Below are positions 42,951-51,526 of a DNA stretch of 64,000 bases, in pieces. The notes beneath the pieces are model-generated. The model searched no databases. It was not told the origin of the DNA and saw nothing but the letters and a program-made list of their open reading frames with translations. The DNA comes from Poriferisodalis sp965204195 (lineage in GTDB: Bacteria > Actinomycetota > Acidimicrobiia > Acidimicrobiales > Poriferisodalaceae), in the NCBI RefSeq assembly GCF_965204195.1, contig NZ_OZ241975.1:2170001-2234000 (forward strand), read 5' to 3'. Both the position numbers and the translations under genes were made by a program. Numbering within the stretch: position 1 is the stretch's first letter; every line of letters starts with the position of its first letter.

Positions 42951-43445
42951 ATGGCGATCGTCGACGAGCCAACGCGTCGCGACATCGAGGCATTCGTGTA
43001 TCTCGAAGCGCGGCTCGCGGACGAATCCCGCTACGACGAGTGGGAAGCGCTGGTCACCGACGACATGCACTACTGGGTGCCATTCGGACCGGGCGACTAC
43101 GAGCCCGGCACCCGGGTCAGCTACATCAACGACAACCGGGCCCGCTTGGGCACCCGTATCCGGCAGCTCGCCACCGGCGTTCATCACGCGCAGGATCCGC
43201 CGTCGTCGATGCGCCGGGTGGTGTCGAACATCGAGATCCTGGGCGCCGAAGGCGACGAGTTCGAAGTCGCCAGCAACTTCGTGCTCTACGAGCACGCTGT
43301 GCAGGCCACGGGCCATCTGCGCCTGTGGGCGGGCCGGGCGACACACCGCCTGCGGCGCACAGCCGACGGACTGCGCATGTCCGCCAAGAAGGTGGAGCTG
43401 GTGAACTCCACTTCGCCGCTGCCGAACCTGCCCTTCATTATCTGA
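42951..43445 (+). CDS. Aromatic-ring-hydroxylating dioxygenase beta subunit
   Basis: A 164-aa NTF2-fold structural subunit: AFVYLEARLADESRYDEWEALV, then DDMHYWVPFGPGDYEPG, then RRVVSNIEILG and the SAKKVELVNSTSPLPNLPFII ending. All are standard for the BphA2/BenB family. It begins nine bases after the alpha stop and completes the alpha3beta3 enzyme. Its gene ends the + strand island and meets the crotonase gene head to tail. Confidence 0.9.
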   Translation: MAIVDEPTRRDIEAFVYLEARLADESRYDEWEALVTDDMHYWVPFGPGDYEPGTRVSYINDNRARLGTRIRQLATGVHHAQDPPSSMRRVVSNIEILGAEGDEFEVASNFVLYEHAVQATGHLRLWAGRATHRLRRTADGLRMSAKKVELVNSTSPLPNLPFII

Positions 43446-43461
43446 GCAGCGCCACGAATGG

Positions 43462-44238
43462 CTAGTCGAACTGGGGCGGGCGCTTCTCCACGAAGGCCCG
43501 CTGGGCCTCCCGGGCGTCGCTGCTGTGAAACGTCTCGCCCTCCAGGCTGAGCGACAGCGGCAGGATCTGCGCCGACATCTGCCGGATCCAGTTGTTGATC
43601 GGCACCTTCGAGGCGCTGATGGCCTTCTGCGGGCCGGCGGCGAGCTGGGCTGCTTTCTCGACTGCCGTGTCGAGAATCGCGTCGTCGTCCACCAGGAAGT
43701 TGACGAGCCCGATGTCGTAGAGCATCTCGCCGGTGACCCGCTCGCCGGTCATGAGGTGCCACTTCGCGCGGTTCACGCCCATCAGCAGCGGCCAGATCAC
43801 CTGGCCGCCGTCGCCGGCGCCGATGCCCATGTTGACGTGCGTGTCGGCGAACACCGAGCTGTGCCCTGCCACCACGACATCGCATAGCAGGGCGATGTTG
43901 GCGCCGAGGCCCATCGCGTAGCCCTGCACGGCGGAGATGATCGGCTTGCGAAGCTCAAGCAGGTGATCGACGATCTGGCGCCCCTCTTCGAAGCTGACTG
44001 CCGGCCCGCCGGTGTCGCTGAAGTCGCCTCCAGCACAGAACGCACGGCCGGTTCCCGCGAGCACCACCACCTTCACGTCGTCGTCGGTCTGGGCGTCGCG
44101 AGTGAACGTCGCCATTTCGTGATGCATCTGCCCGTTCACGGCGTTGAGCCGTTCTGGGCGGTTCAGCGTGACCACGGCAACGCCGTTGTCGCGCTTGTCG
44201 ATGAGCATTGCCTGGTAGTTCGCTTGGTCCAGCGGCAT
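43462..44238 (-). CDS. Enoyl-CoA hydratase/isomerase (crotonase) family protein
   Basis: A 258-aa crotonase. GTGRAFCAGGDFSDTGG and GYAMGLGANIALLCDVVVAG form the oxyanion-hole regions. By eye the two glutamates that hydrate enoyl-CoA (144 and 164 of rat crotonase) align with His in FADTHVNMG and Trp in RAKWHLMTG. It is therefore probably not a simple hydratase; isomerases, hydrolases and dehalogenases of the family use other residues. A good GGGGGAGG ribosome site precedes the ATG at 44238. Confidence 0.85.
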   Translation of the reverse strand: MPLDQANYQAMLIDKRDNGVAVVTLNRPERLNAVNGQMHHEMATFTRDAQTDDDVKVVVLAGTGRAFCAGGDFSDTGGPAVSFEEGRQIVDHLLELRKPIISAVQGYAMGLGANIALLCDVVVAGHSSVFADTHVNMGIGAGDGGQVIWPLLMGVNRAKWHLMTGERVTGEMLYDIGLVNFLVDDDAILDTAVEKAAQLAAGPQKAISASKVPINNWIRQMSAQILPLSLSLEGETFHSSDAREAQRAFVEKRPPQFD

Positions 44239-44294
44239 GACGAGCCTCCCCCATATCTCAGGTCACTTGGCTGGCGCTCAACGTACTGCGGATA

Positions 44295-44363
44295 GCTGTG
44301 CCCAATTGTGCTCACCGTGCAGCGGTGACGCTGTGCCCGACCGCCCTCACCGTGCAGCGGTGA
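44295..44363. repeat. Two 35-bp tandem repeats with a stop-codon palindrome
   Basis: GCTGTGCCC, eight variable bases, then TCACCG-TGCAG-CGGTGA, repeated with period 35 (palindromes at 44312-44328 and 44347-44363). The 44347 copy contains the stop and last codons of the ammonia-lyase-like gene on the minus strand; the second copy lies just beyond its end. Each copy can form a six-base-pair hairpin, so it may end transcription. Confidence 0.8.
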
Positions 44364-45513
44364 GCACCCTGCCTACTTCGGTGTCGGGGCGGCCAACGAT
44401 GCGCTCGTAGTTGGCGGGGTCGGTAGCGCCCTCGGTCACCATGACCAGCACGGTGGCGCCTGCGGGGTCGTCCAGCACCCCTCGGCCCTGCTCATCGGCC
44501 AGGAGTGCCCGCACGCCGGCCAGCGAGGCGCTGCCGGTCTCGCCAGCGACCACTTGGGAATCGGCCAAGTCCCCCATGGCAGCACCGGCTGCGTCGCTGT
44601 TCACCGAGACGCACCAGTCGACGCCGCTCGCCATCATCGGCCACGCCAACGGCGAGGGCACGCCGCAGTTGAGGCCGACCATGATCGACCGGTGCGGGCC
44701 GGGGGTCTCAGTGATCTCCCCGTTGATCGTCGACATCTGCACGCAGTTGGCGTCGTCTGGCTCCACCGACACCAGCACCGGCCGGTGCTCCCCGCTGCGG
44801 TAGTGGGTGACGGCGGCAGCCATGAAGGCGCCGACGCCCACGGGCACTGCGACCAGATCGGGCTGGCCGATGCCGTTGGCTGCGAGCGCGTCGTCGACCT
44901 CGGCGAAGATCGTCGTGTATCCCTCGGCGACGTTGGCGGGGATCGTCTCGTACCCCGGCCACGAGGTGTCCGACACGACCAGGCAGCGCTCACCGGCCAT
45001 CTCGGCGCTTTGGGTGATGGCGTCGTCGTAAGTGCCGTCCACGACGGTCACCGTGGCGCTCTCGCCCTCGATCGCGGCGATGCGAGCCTCCGAGGTGCCG
45101 TCGGGCACCAAAATGTGCGCGTCGAAGCCCAGCAGGCGCGCCATGAACGCGACCGCTCGCCCGTGGTTGCCATCGGTGGCAGCCGCCAGCGTCATCGGCC
45201 GCAGGTGCGCCAGGCTGGCCGCCAGCTCGTTGATGTTCGCCCACGGCTGCGGTTCGCCGCCGATGTGCTCGCAGACAGCGCGGTACGACGCCCACGACGC
45301 ACCCAGGATCTTGAACGAGGGCAGGCCCATGCGCTGCGTCTCGGCCTTCACCAGCACTCGCCCCACGCCGAGGCTGTCGGCCAGCCGGGGAGCATCGACA
45401 ACCAGCGTCGGCGCGTACGCCGGCAGCCGGCGGTGAAACGCCATCACCTCAGGCGACACAGCCGGCCAGTCGCGCCCGTCGAACAGCGGGTTCCGGTTGA
45501 CCAGAGCACCCAT
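44347..45513 (-). CDS. Diaminopropionate ammonia-lyase-like PLP enzyme
   Basis: A 388-aa fold-type II PLP enzyme. The Schiff-base lysine is Lys68 in GLPSFKILGA, the phosphate-side loop is TDGNHGRAVAF, and the glycine loop is VPVGVGAFMAA. RNPLFDG at the N-terminus and GLNCGVPSPLAWPMM are typical of 2,3-diaminopropionate ammonia-lyase and its close relatives, which make pyruvate and ammonia. A longer frame is open, but the ATG at 45513 has GGGGAGGTCAGCA upstream. The tail of the gene forms the repeated palindrome at 44347. Confidence 0.85.
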   Translation of the reverse strand: MGALVNRNPLFDGRDWPAVSPEVMAFHRRLPAYAPTLVVDAPRLADSLGVGRVLVKAETQRMGLPSFKILGASWASYRAVCEHIGGEPQPWANINELAASLAHLRPMTLAAATDGNHGRAVAFMARLLGFDAHILVPDGTSEARIAAIEGESATVTVVDGTYDDAITQSAEMAGERCLVVSDTSWPGYETIPANVAEGYTTIFAEVDDALAANGIGQPDLVAVPVGVGAFMAAAVTHYRSGEHRPVLVSVEPDDANCVQMSTINGEITETPGPHRSIMVGLNCGVPSPLAWPMMASGVDWCVSVNSDAAGAAMGDLADSQVVAGETGSASLAGVRALLADEQGRGVLDDPAGATVLVMVTEGATDPANYERIVGRPDTEVGRVLTAAR

Positions 45514-45553
45514 TGCTGACCTCCCCAATCCAGTGATTCCGTCGAGTTCGGTC

Positions 45554-46603
45554 TCAGTCGAGTTCGTCGAGCGCAGCGAACAGCCGCTGGGCCTGCTCGG
45601 CTGCCTTGGCCCGCACCTCGGCAGGGTCAACACGCGTCACGACGCCGTCGACCAGCACCTGATCCCCGTCGATCGTGATGTCGAGAGGGTGCACCCCGGG
45701 CGTGTAGGCGAGGTGCCACGGATCGGCGCTGGGGTATGACCAGCGCACGGTGTCGTTGCGGGCGTCGGGCATCAGCTCCCAGCCCTGTGCGAGCCATTCC
45801 CACGGCGGGTCGGGAGAGGCGGTGACGTCGTGCTCTCTCAGCCGGGCGTAAGCCACCCGGAACTCATCGAGCATGTCTGAGCCGATGCCGTCGGTGCCGA
45901 GCGCGACGGGGTTCGTGGCAGCGAACCGGCTCGGATCGGCGTAGCCGACTGCGTTGTTCATGTTGGAGCGAGGGTTGTGCACGATCGTCCCGGCGAGACC
46001 GTGGTCGGTGGGCAGGTGCACGCCATGGATGAGCAGCCAGCGATCGTCGCTGAGGCCGGCCAGCCGCTCTGCGGCGTCTGCGTCGGGGGGGCCTTCGGCC
46101 ACGTGAATGTGCACGCCGACACCGTGCCGGCTGGCCAAGTCGGCGGCCGCCGCGAGCGTGTCATCGGTGCAGGTGAACGCCGCATGGACGCCGACGTACC
46201 CCAAGCCGCCAGCGGCCAGGTAGCGCTCGTTCTCTGCGAGGCCGCGCCTGGCGCCGCCGGCGCCGTGACGGTCGGTGACGCCGTAGCAGCAACTCACCCG
46301 CACGCCGACCTCGGCGCACGCCGCTGCGATCACGTCGAGCGAGCCGTCGATGGCGTTGGGCGACTCGTGATGATCGACGATGGCCGTGCAGCCCGATTCC
46401 AGCGCTTCGAGCGCGCCCAGCTTCGCCGACCACTCCAGCATCTCGAGGTCGAGCGCCCGGTCGAGGCGCCACCACACCAGTTCGAGGATCTCGGCAAAGC
46501 CTCCCGGCGTGCGTGGCGGCGCAGGCATGCCCCTGGCCAGCGCCGAGTAGAGGTGATGATGCGAGCACACCAGTCCCGGCGTCGTCGCCCCCCCCTCGCT
46601 CAC
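45554..46603 (-). CDS. SsnA/TRZ-type amidohydrolase lacking its N-terminal sandwich
   Basis: A 349-aa protein if read from GTG at 46603. It goes straight into PGLVCSHHHLYSALARGM, the metal motif that normally lies near residue 60-70. IHVAEGPPDADAAERL with the barrel histidine, IHGVHLP and ALGTDGIGSDML (catalytic Asp) follow, and the C-terminal strand is intact. The first 50-60 residues of the family are missing and no other upstream frame encodes them. A run of eight G (46588-46595) sits at the start. It could be a shortened protein, a decayed gene or a sequencing slip. Relatives deaminate guanine, cytosine or triazines. Confidence 0.65.
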   Translation of the reverse strand: MSEGGATTPGLVCSHHHLYSALARGMPAPPRTPGGFAEILELVWWRLDRALDLEMLEWSAKLGALEALESGCTAIVDHHESPNAIDGSLDVIAAACAEVGVRVSCCYGVTDRHGAGGARRGLAENERYLAAGGLGYVGVHAAFTCTDDTLAAAADLASRHGVGVHIHVAEGPPDADAAERLAGLSDDRWLLIHGVHLPTDHGLAGTIVHNPRSNMNNAVGYADPSRFAATNPVALGTDGIGSDMLDEFRVAYARLREHDVTASPDPPWEWLAQGWELMPDARNDTVRWSYPSADPWHLAYTPGVHPLDITIDGDQVLVDGVVTRVDPAEVRAKAAEQAQRLFAALDELD

Positions 46604-46734
46604 GGCTGCGAGCGTAACTCCCGGCCTCGGCGCCGATTGATCAGAACGCGGCGAGCAGACGGCGGTGAAGCGGATCCCGGCCTGAGCGCCGGACAGGCCT
46701 GGTGCGGAAGACGGCGGCTGGCGGTTCGCGCTGG

Positions 46735-47670
46735 CTAACGGCGGAGTTCGGGGAGCATCTCGACGAGGCGATCGAGCTGGGCGTCCACGTCTGGCGAGGC
46801 CAGCCGGATGCAGATGTGCTCGCAACCTGCGTCGATGTAGCTCTGCAGCCACGCAGCGACTTCGGCCGGCGAGCCCGAGTGCGTGCCCATGACGCGCCGC
46901 AGCACTTCGATCTCGACGCCGTAGTAGAGCTTCGAATGCTCGGCCACCTCGGCGGCTGCGGTTTCCGGCTCGCCGATGTTGACCGTCAAGTACGCCGCAG
47001 CGGTGATCGATGCCGGGTCGCGGCCTGCGTCAGCCGCATGGCCGCGCACGGTCGCGAGCTGTTCGCCGAAGGTTTCAGCCACCGGGGCCGTCGGGAACCA
47101 GCCGTCGAAATGCTGGCCCGCCCGCTTGAGCCCGCGCGGGCCTGAGCCGCCCAGCCATAGGCGCGGCCCGCCTTCGGTTGCGCAGACCGGCTGCAGCCGC
47201 TGTTGGGTGGGTGTGCCTTCGGCGCGCCAGAGCTCACGGGCGCGGTGGACCACTTCCACCATCCGAGTGCCTCGCCGGTCGAAGTCGGCCCCGACCAGAT
47301 CGAAGTCGGCGTTGACCTCCTCTCCGGGAGGTCCTGCGCCGACACCCAGGATGAGCCTGCCGCCCGACAGCGCATCCACCGTGGCGGCCTGTTGAGCAAG
47401 CTGTGTGGCGTTGCGCATCGAGGCCAGCAGCACCGCCGTGCCGAGATCGATGCGCTCAGTGACCGCCGCCACGCCCGCCAACACCGACAGCGGCTCGGCC
47501 CTCGGCTTCGCAAGCAGGGAGTCGCCGACCCACACGGCATCGAAGCCAAGCTCCTCCGCTCGCACGGCCCACTCGACCAGCCGCCGGGGGTCGCCGTCGT
47601 GCGGCGGGTACATCGCCAGCTCTCGCGAGGGCAGCAGCAGGCCGAAGGTGACTGATCCGGGTGACGTCAT
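46735..47670 (-). CDS. LLM class F420-dependent oxidoreductase
   Basis: A 311-aa luciferase-like enzyme. VTFGLLLPSRELAMYPP opens it, ELGFDAVWVGDSLLAKPRAE lies near 40-58, LAQQAATVDALSGGRLILG near 90-108, then GVGAGPPGEEVNADFDL and LWLGGSGPRGLKRAGQHFDGW near 172. These fit the F420-binding branch. It stands alone between the amidohydrolase and the MazEF pair. There is no obvious ribosome site. Confidence 0.83.
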   Translation of the reverse strand: MTSPGSVTFGLLLPSRELAMYPPHDGDPRRLVEWAVRAEELGFDAVWVGDSLLAKPRAEPLSVLAGVAAVTERIDLGTAVLLASMRNATQLAQQAATVDALSGGRLILGVGAGPPGEEVNADFDLVGADFDRRGTRMVEVVHRARELWRAEGTPTQQRLQPVCATEGGPRLWLGGSGPRGLKRAGQHFDGWFPTAPVAETFGEQLATVRGHAADAGRDPASITAAAYLTVNIGEPETAAAEVAEHSKLYYGVEIEVLRRVMGTHSGSPAEVAAWLQSYIDAGCEHICIRLASPDVDAQLDRLVEMLPELRR

Positions 47671-47733
47671 GGCGTGAACTCTGCCAGTTCATGCCGCCGA
47701 CGACACCGTCAGCACGTGGCTGAGGCCCGAATA

Positions 47734-47749
47734 GATACCATCTTGTATC
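47734..47749. promoter_or_regulatory. Imperfect operator GATACCATCTTGTATC before the MazEF-like pair
   Basis: Arms GATAC and GTATC, six bases apart, in an AT-richer stretch 34 bases upstream of the antitoxin start. It fits an antitoxin binding site. Confidence 0.4.
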
Positions 47750-47771
47750 CCGTTTTGCATCTCATTCCCGA

Positions 47772-47777
47772 TATGTT
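47772..47777 (+). promoter_or_regulatory. -10 hexamer TATGTT of a leaderless antitoxin gene
   Basis: TATGTT, six bases, then the ATG at 47784. The six bases include GAGG, so a short ribosome site is possible as well. Confidence 0.4.
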
Positions 47778-47783
47778 GAGGCT

Positions 47784-48038
47784 ATGACGTCCCGCCAAGT
47801 CCCCGTGCGACTGCCCGCTGCGGTGCTCGTCGATCTGGATGCTCTCGTGGCCAGCGGCACATACCGTTCGCGCACCGCCGCCATTCGTGCGGGTATCGAG
47901 AAGATCATCGCAATCGAACGCGAGCGTGAGCTCGACGCGGCCATCGTGGCCGGCTATATCCGCCATCCTCCGAGTCCAGCCGAAGACCAAGACGCCGTCG
48001 CCCAACTGCGCGCAGCCATCGAGGACGAGCCGTGGTGA
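47784..48038 (+). CDS. Ribbon-helix-helix antitoxin (MazE/ParD-like)
   Basis: An 84-aa antitoxin. RQVPVRLPAAVLVDLDALVA and YRSRTAAIRAGIEKIIAIER form a ribbon-helix-helix domain, followed by an acidic tail (SPAEDQDAVAQLRAAIEDE) that would neutralise the toxin. It overlaps the MazF-like gene and has its own likely promoter and operator upstream. Calling it MazE is by neighbour only; the fold is closer to ParD/CopG. Confidence 0.82.
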   Translation: MTSRQVPVRLPAAVLVDLDALVASGTYRSRTAAIRAGIEKIIAIERERELDAAIVAGYIRHPPSPAEDQDAVAQLRAAIEDEPW

Positions 48039-48352
48039 CCTCGCCACAGCGCGGAGACATCTGGTGGGGCGAGATCGAAGATCTCGGCCGCCGTCCCTTC
48101 CTTGTCATGACCCGCTCCGCTGCGATACCTGTGCTCCGCTCCGTGGTCGCCGCACCGCTCACGCGCACAGTGCGCAACATCCCCACGGAGCTGCCGCTCG
48201 GCCCCGACGACGGCCTGACGGTCGAGTGCGCCGCCAGCTTCGACAACCTGCGGGTGGTTCCGAAGGCGCTCCTCACCGAACGCATCTGTGGTCTCCGCCC
48301 GGACCGTCTGGCCGCCGCGTGCGATGCCTTGCGCGTCGCGGTTGCCTGCTGA
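48035..48352 (+). CDS. MazF/PemK-type endoribonuclease toxin
   Basis: A 105-106-aa mRNA-cutting toxin. SPQRGDIWWGEIEDLGRRPFLVMTR is the MazF opening, with the conserved Arg of RRPFLVMTR. VVAAPLTRTVRNIPTELPLG and SFDNLRVVPKALL are the next strands with the active-site Thr. It starts at GTG 48035 (GTGA overlap with the antitoxin stop) or at the GTG three bases earlier. Complete and probably active. Confidence 0.88.
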   Translation: MTSPQRGDIWWGEIEDLGRRPFLVMTRSAAIPVLRSVVAAPLTRTVRNIPTELPLGPDDGLTVECAASFDNLRVVPKALLTERICGLRPDRLAAACDALRVAVAC

Positions 48353-48359
48353 ATCGCCG

Positions 48360-50981
48360 TCAGACCCAGGCGTCGGCGCGCTCTCGGTTGGATGGGTTGC
48401 GCATCGGCAGCTCGTTGTGCCAGACACCCTCGTGCTCGCGCAGCGCTGCCGCCACCGCGCCGGCTGTGGGTACGAGCCCGATCTCGCCGACGCCCTTGAT
48501 GCCGTAGGGAGCACCGGGCTGCGGCGACTCCACCAGGATCACGTCGACGTCGGGCATGTCCTTGGGCCGGATGATCGCGAGGCTGCGCAGCGTGGAATTG
48601 AGCGGTCGCCCGTCGGCGTCGGCAGGAAAGCCTTCGCTGAGCGCGTAGCCGAGACCCATGTGCACGCTGCCCTCGATCTGGCCCTCGCACAGCACCGGGT
48701 TCACGGCCCGACCCACGTCGTGCGCGGCGATGACTCGCTCCACGTTGCCGGAGTCGGGGTCGAGGATCACCACCTGGGCGGCGTAGCCGAACGTGGAGTG
48801 GATGACCGGGTTCTCCAGGCCTTCTGACAGCGAGTTCGTCCAGTCCACCCGGTACTCGCCCTCGTAGTCCGTCTCGGGCCGGCAGCCGTCGGCGAGTGCA
48901 GCACGGCACGCATCGGCCACTGCGCCTGCGCCCATGAGCGTGCCCCGGCTGCCGGTGGTCTGGCCGGCGCCCAGTTCACGGGTGGAGTCCACGATCACCC
49001 GCACCGCTTCGGGGTCGACACCAAGCTCCTCCACGGCCACTTGCAGCGCCACGGTGTGCACGCCCTGGCCCATCTCGGTCCAGCAGTGACGCACCTCGAC
49101 GGTGCCGTCACCGCAGAAGCGCACAATCGCCTTGGCGATCTCCTTGAAGCCGTTCCCGAGGCCGGAGTTCTTCAGCCCCAGCCCGATCCCAACCGGCTTG
49201 CCGGCGGCGCGGGCCGCCTCGTAGGGCTCGCGCACGGCATCGAGGCACGCCTGGGCGCCCAAGCAGCCGTCGTCCATGATTTGGCCCGGTCCCCACACTC
49301 CCCCGGGCACCACCACGTTGCGCTGGCGCATTTCGAACCCGCTGATGCCCACCGCTTCAGCCAGCCGGTCCATCACGCCTTCCATGGCGAACTGTGCTTG
49401 ATTGGCACCGAACCCCCGGAACGCGCCGCACACCGGGTTGTTGGTGCGCACCGCAACCGACTCGACGTCCACCGATGGCACCAGGTACGGCCCAGTGGCG
49501 TGCCCGGCCGACCGTTCCAGCACCTTCATGCCCACCGAGGCGTAGGGGCCTGAGTCGCCGAACATGCGGGCCCGTACTGCAGTGAGCTTGCCGTCGGCGT
49601 CGCAGCCGACCTCGTAGGTCATGCGGATGGGGTGCCGCTTGGGGTGCATGAGGAGCGACTCCTCACGCGACAGGGTGATCCGCACCGGACGACCCGTCAG
49701 CCATGCCGCCAACGCCGTATGGGCCTGGTTCGACATGTCCTCTTTGCCGCCGAACGCCCCGCCGTTCGAGACCAGCTCAGTCGTGACGATGGAGGGGTCG
49801 AGAGCCAGTACTGCAGCGATGTCGTTGCGGTCGTCCCAGATGCCCTGCCCGCCGGTGTACACGTGCAACCCGGCGGCCACTCCATTGGCCGGCGTCGGCA
49901 CGGCAAGTGTCGATTCGGGTTCGAGATAGGCGTGCTCGATGCGCTGGGTCTGGAACGTCTCGGTCACGACATGCGCGGAGGCGGCCAGCGCAACGTCGAC
50001 ATCGCCGCGGGAATAGGTGGAGCGAGACAGGATGTTGCCGTCGAGCTCCCAGACGGCGTCGATATCGCTGTCTTTCACTCGCACCGGGTCGGTCATGGGT
50101 TCGAGGACGTCGTAGGACACCTCGATCAGCTCTGCGGCACGTCGAGCGGCCGGCCGGTTGTCGGCCACCACGATGGCGAGCACATCGCCGAGATACGACG
50201 TGCGCCCGCCGACTGGGATCATCACCGGCCAGTCCTTGTGGATCAGGCCCACCCGCAGCACGCCGGGGATGTCGGCCGCAGTGAACACCGCCTGCACGCC
50301 GGGCTCGGCCACCGCAGCGCTCGTGTCGATGGCGAGCACGTCGGCGCGGGCATGGTCGACGAAGCGCAGCGCGCCATGCAGCATGCCGTCGGGATACATG
50401 TCGTCGATGTAGGGGCGGCTGCCCAGCGTCAGCTCGCGGGCCTCGTAGCGAACGCCCGAGCTGCCGACGCCCTTGGGCGGCAGCGCCACGGGTACCTCCC
50501 CCGCCGCCAGCGACTCCACCGCGTCGAGGATCTTTGTGTAGCCGGTGCACCGGCACAGGTGCCCGCCCAGGTGACGGCTGGCCTCCTCACGTGTCAGCGC
50601 CGAGCCCTTGCGGTCGAGCAGGGCCTTCAACCGCACCACGATGCCCGGGGTGCAGAAGCCGCACTGCAGAGCACCGTGCGCCGCGAACGTATTCGCCATC
50701 GCATCCAGCTCGGCCTCATCGAAGCCCTCGACCGTGGTGATCTCCGTGCCCGCCGAGCGCTCGAGGCTGGTCTGGCAGGCCACCCTGGCTTTGCCGTCCA
50801 CCAGCACCGTGCAGCAGCCGCACTGACCCGACGGCGCGCACCCGTCCTTGGGCGAGATGATCCCCAGCTCATCTCGCAATGCCGCCAGCAGGTGCTCGTG
50901 ATCGCTGGCAACCGTGACCGGCGATCCGTTCAGCACGAACTCCGTCACCGAACCGGTGCTTGCTTCCGAACTCGCCGTCAT
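48360..50981 (-). CDS. Xanthine-dehydrogenase-family enzyme, 2Fe-2S and molybdenum domains fused
   Basis: An 873-aa single-chain molybdenum hydroxylase. Residues 10-160 hold two [2Fe-2S] clusters (GCAPSGQCGCCTVLVDG; LQCGFCTPG and LCRCTGY). From about 180 comes the molybdopterin domain, with GGAFGGKEDMSNQ near 395, AFRGFGANQAQFAMEG near 490 and GIKGVGEIGLVPTAG near 835. There is no FAD domain. This layout and the FGGKEDMS motif are those of the group annotated as selenium-dependent xanthine dehydrogenase. GAGGTTGCC precedes the ATG at 50981. It could hydroxylate purines or nicotinate-type rings. No FAD partner gene is next to it. Confidence 0.85.
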   Translation of the reverse strand: MTASSEASTGSVTEFVLNGSPVTVASDHEHLLAALRDELGIISPKDGCAPSGQCGCCTVLVDGKARVACQTSLERSAGTEITTVEGFDEAELDAMANTFAAHGALQCGFCTPGIVVRLKALLDRKGSALTREEASRHLGGHLCRCTGYTKILDAVESLAAGEVPVALPPKGVGSSGVRYEARELTLGSRPYIDDMYPDGMLHGALRFVDHARADVLAIDTSAAVAEPGVQAVFTAADIPGVLRVGLIHKDWPVMIPVGGRTSYLGDVLAIVVADNRPAARRAAELIEVSYDVLEPMTDPVRVKDSDIDAVWELDGNILSRSTYSRGDVDVALAASAHVVTETFQTQRIEHAYLEPESTLAVPTPANGVAAGLHVYTGGQGIWDDRNDIAAVLALDPSIVTTELVSNGGAFGGKEDMSNQAHTALAAWLTGRPVRITLSREESLLMHPKRHPIRMTYEVGCDADGKLTAVRARMFGDSGPYASVGMKVLERSAGHATGPYLVPSVDVESVAVRTNNPVCGAFRGFGANQAQFAMEGVMDRLAEAVGISGFEMRQRNVVVPGGVWGPGQIMDDGCLGAQACLDAVREPYEAARAAGKPVGIGLGLKNSGLGNGFKEIAKAIVRFCGDGTVEVRHCWTEMGQGVHTVALQVAVEELGVDPEAVRVIVDSTRELGAGQTTGSRGTLMGAGAVADACRAALADGCRPETDYEGEYRVDWTNSLSEGLENPVIHSTFGYAAQVVILDPDSGNVERVIAAHDVGRAVNPVLCEGQIEGSVHMGLGYALSEGFPADADGRPLNSTLRSLAIIRPKDMPDVDVILVESPQPGAPYGIKGVGEIGLVPTAGAVAAALREHEGVWHNELPMRNPSNRERADAWV

Positions 50982-51181
50982 CGGCAACCTCGTCTCCGGG
51001 ACAGCGGCGTTGTCCTGTCCCCTCCCCGAGGGCCATTGTCGCACCGCTGCGCAACCATTCGCACCACCGCACCGCAGCCACTGCGCCCGCCACCGACGTG
51101 CCGCTCACAAGGTTTGTGATATTTAAAGCATTACCGATAAATTTCTTAGTATTTTGAAGATCGACGGCTAGGGTGCCGTGC

Positions 51182-51187
51182 TATGTT
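51182..51187 (+). promoter_or_regulatory. -10 hexamer TATGTT of a leaderless small membrane protein gene
   Basis: TATGTT, six bases, then GTG at 51194. The region upstream (51108-51160) is strikingly AT-rich for this genome, as expected of a promoter, and includes TTGTGA and GATAAA 16 bases apart as another option. Confidence 0.4.
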
Positions 51188-51193
51188 GACGAC

Positions 51194-51526
51194 GTGGAAG
51201 ACCTCGGCGCAATGGTGATCGCACAGATCATCACGGTCGCGGTGGCAGCGCTGGCCATCGTGTGGAACCAGCAGCGCACCGTGGCTGCGCTGCGCACCGA
51301 GATGCGGGAGGAGAACGCAGCGCTGCGCGCCGAGATCGCCGCATTGCGCAGCGAGATGCGCGAGGAGATCGGGGCGCTGCGCACCGAAGTGGCCGCGAAC
51401 AGCGAGCGCCTGTCGCGCATCGAGGGCTACCTGGGCATCGGCATGTCCGCTGAGGCCGCAGCGGGCGCTGCAGGAGCGTTCATCACCGCGGGCGCCCGAA
51501 CCGCCCAGCCTCAAACCGCCGACTGA
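51194..51526 (+). CDS. Small membrane-anchored coiled-coil protein
   Basis: A 110-aa protein with one transmembrane helix near residues 7-24 (MVIAQIITVAVAALAIVW) and a charged coiled coil from about 28 to 75. The coil contains two copies of an 18-residue unit (ALRTEMREENAALRAEIA and ALRSEMREEIGALRTEVA). An Ala/Gly-rich tail follows. The GTG at 51194 is favoured over the GTG at 51173 by the -10 spacing. It resembles the larger protein at 57703; the two flank the kinase and secreted genes. I do not recognise a family. Confidence 0.6.
   Translation: MEDLGAMVIAQIITVAVAALAIVWNQQRTVAALRTEMREENAALRAEIAALRSEMREEIGALRTEVAANSERLSRIEGYLGIGMSAEAAAGAAGAFITAGARTAQPQTAD

Noticed and set aside
49632..51119. 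495-codon open frame on the + strand
   Set aside because: Antisense of the fused Fe-S/molybdenum enzyme; no recognisable protein.
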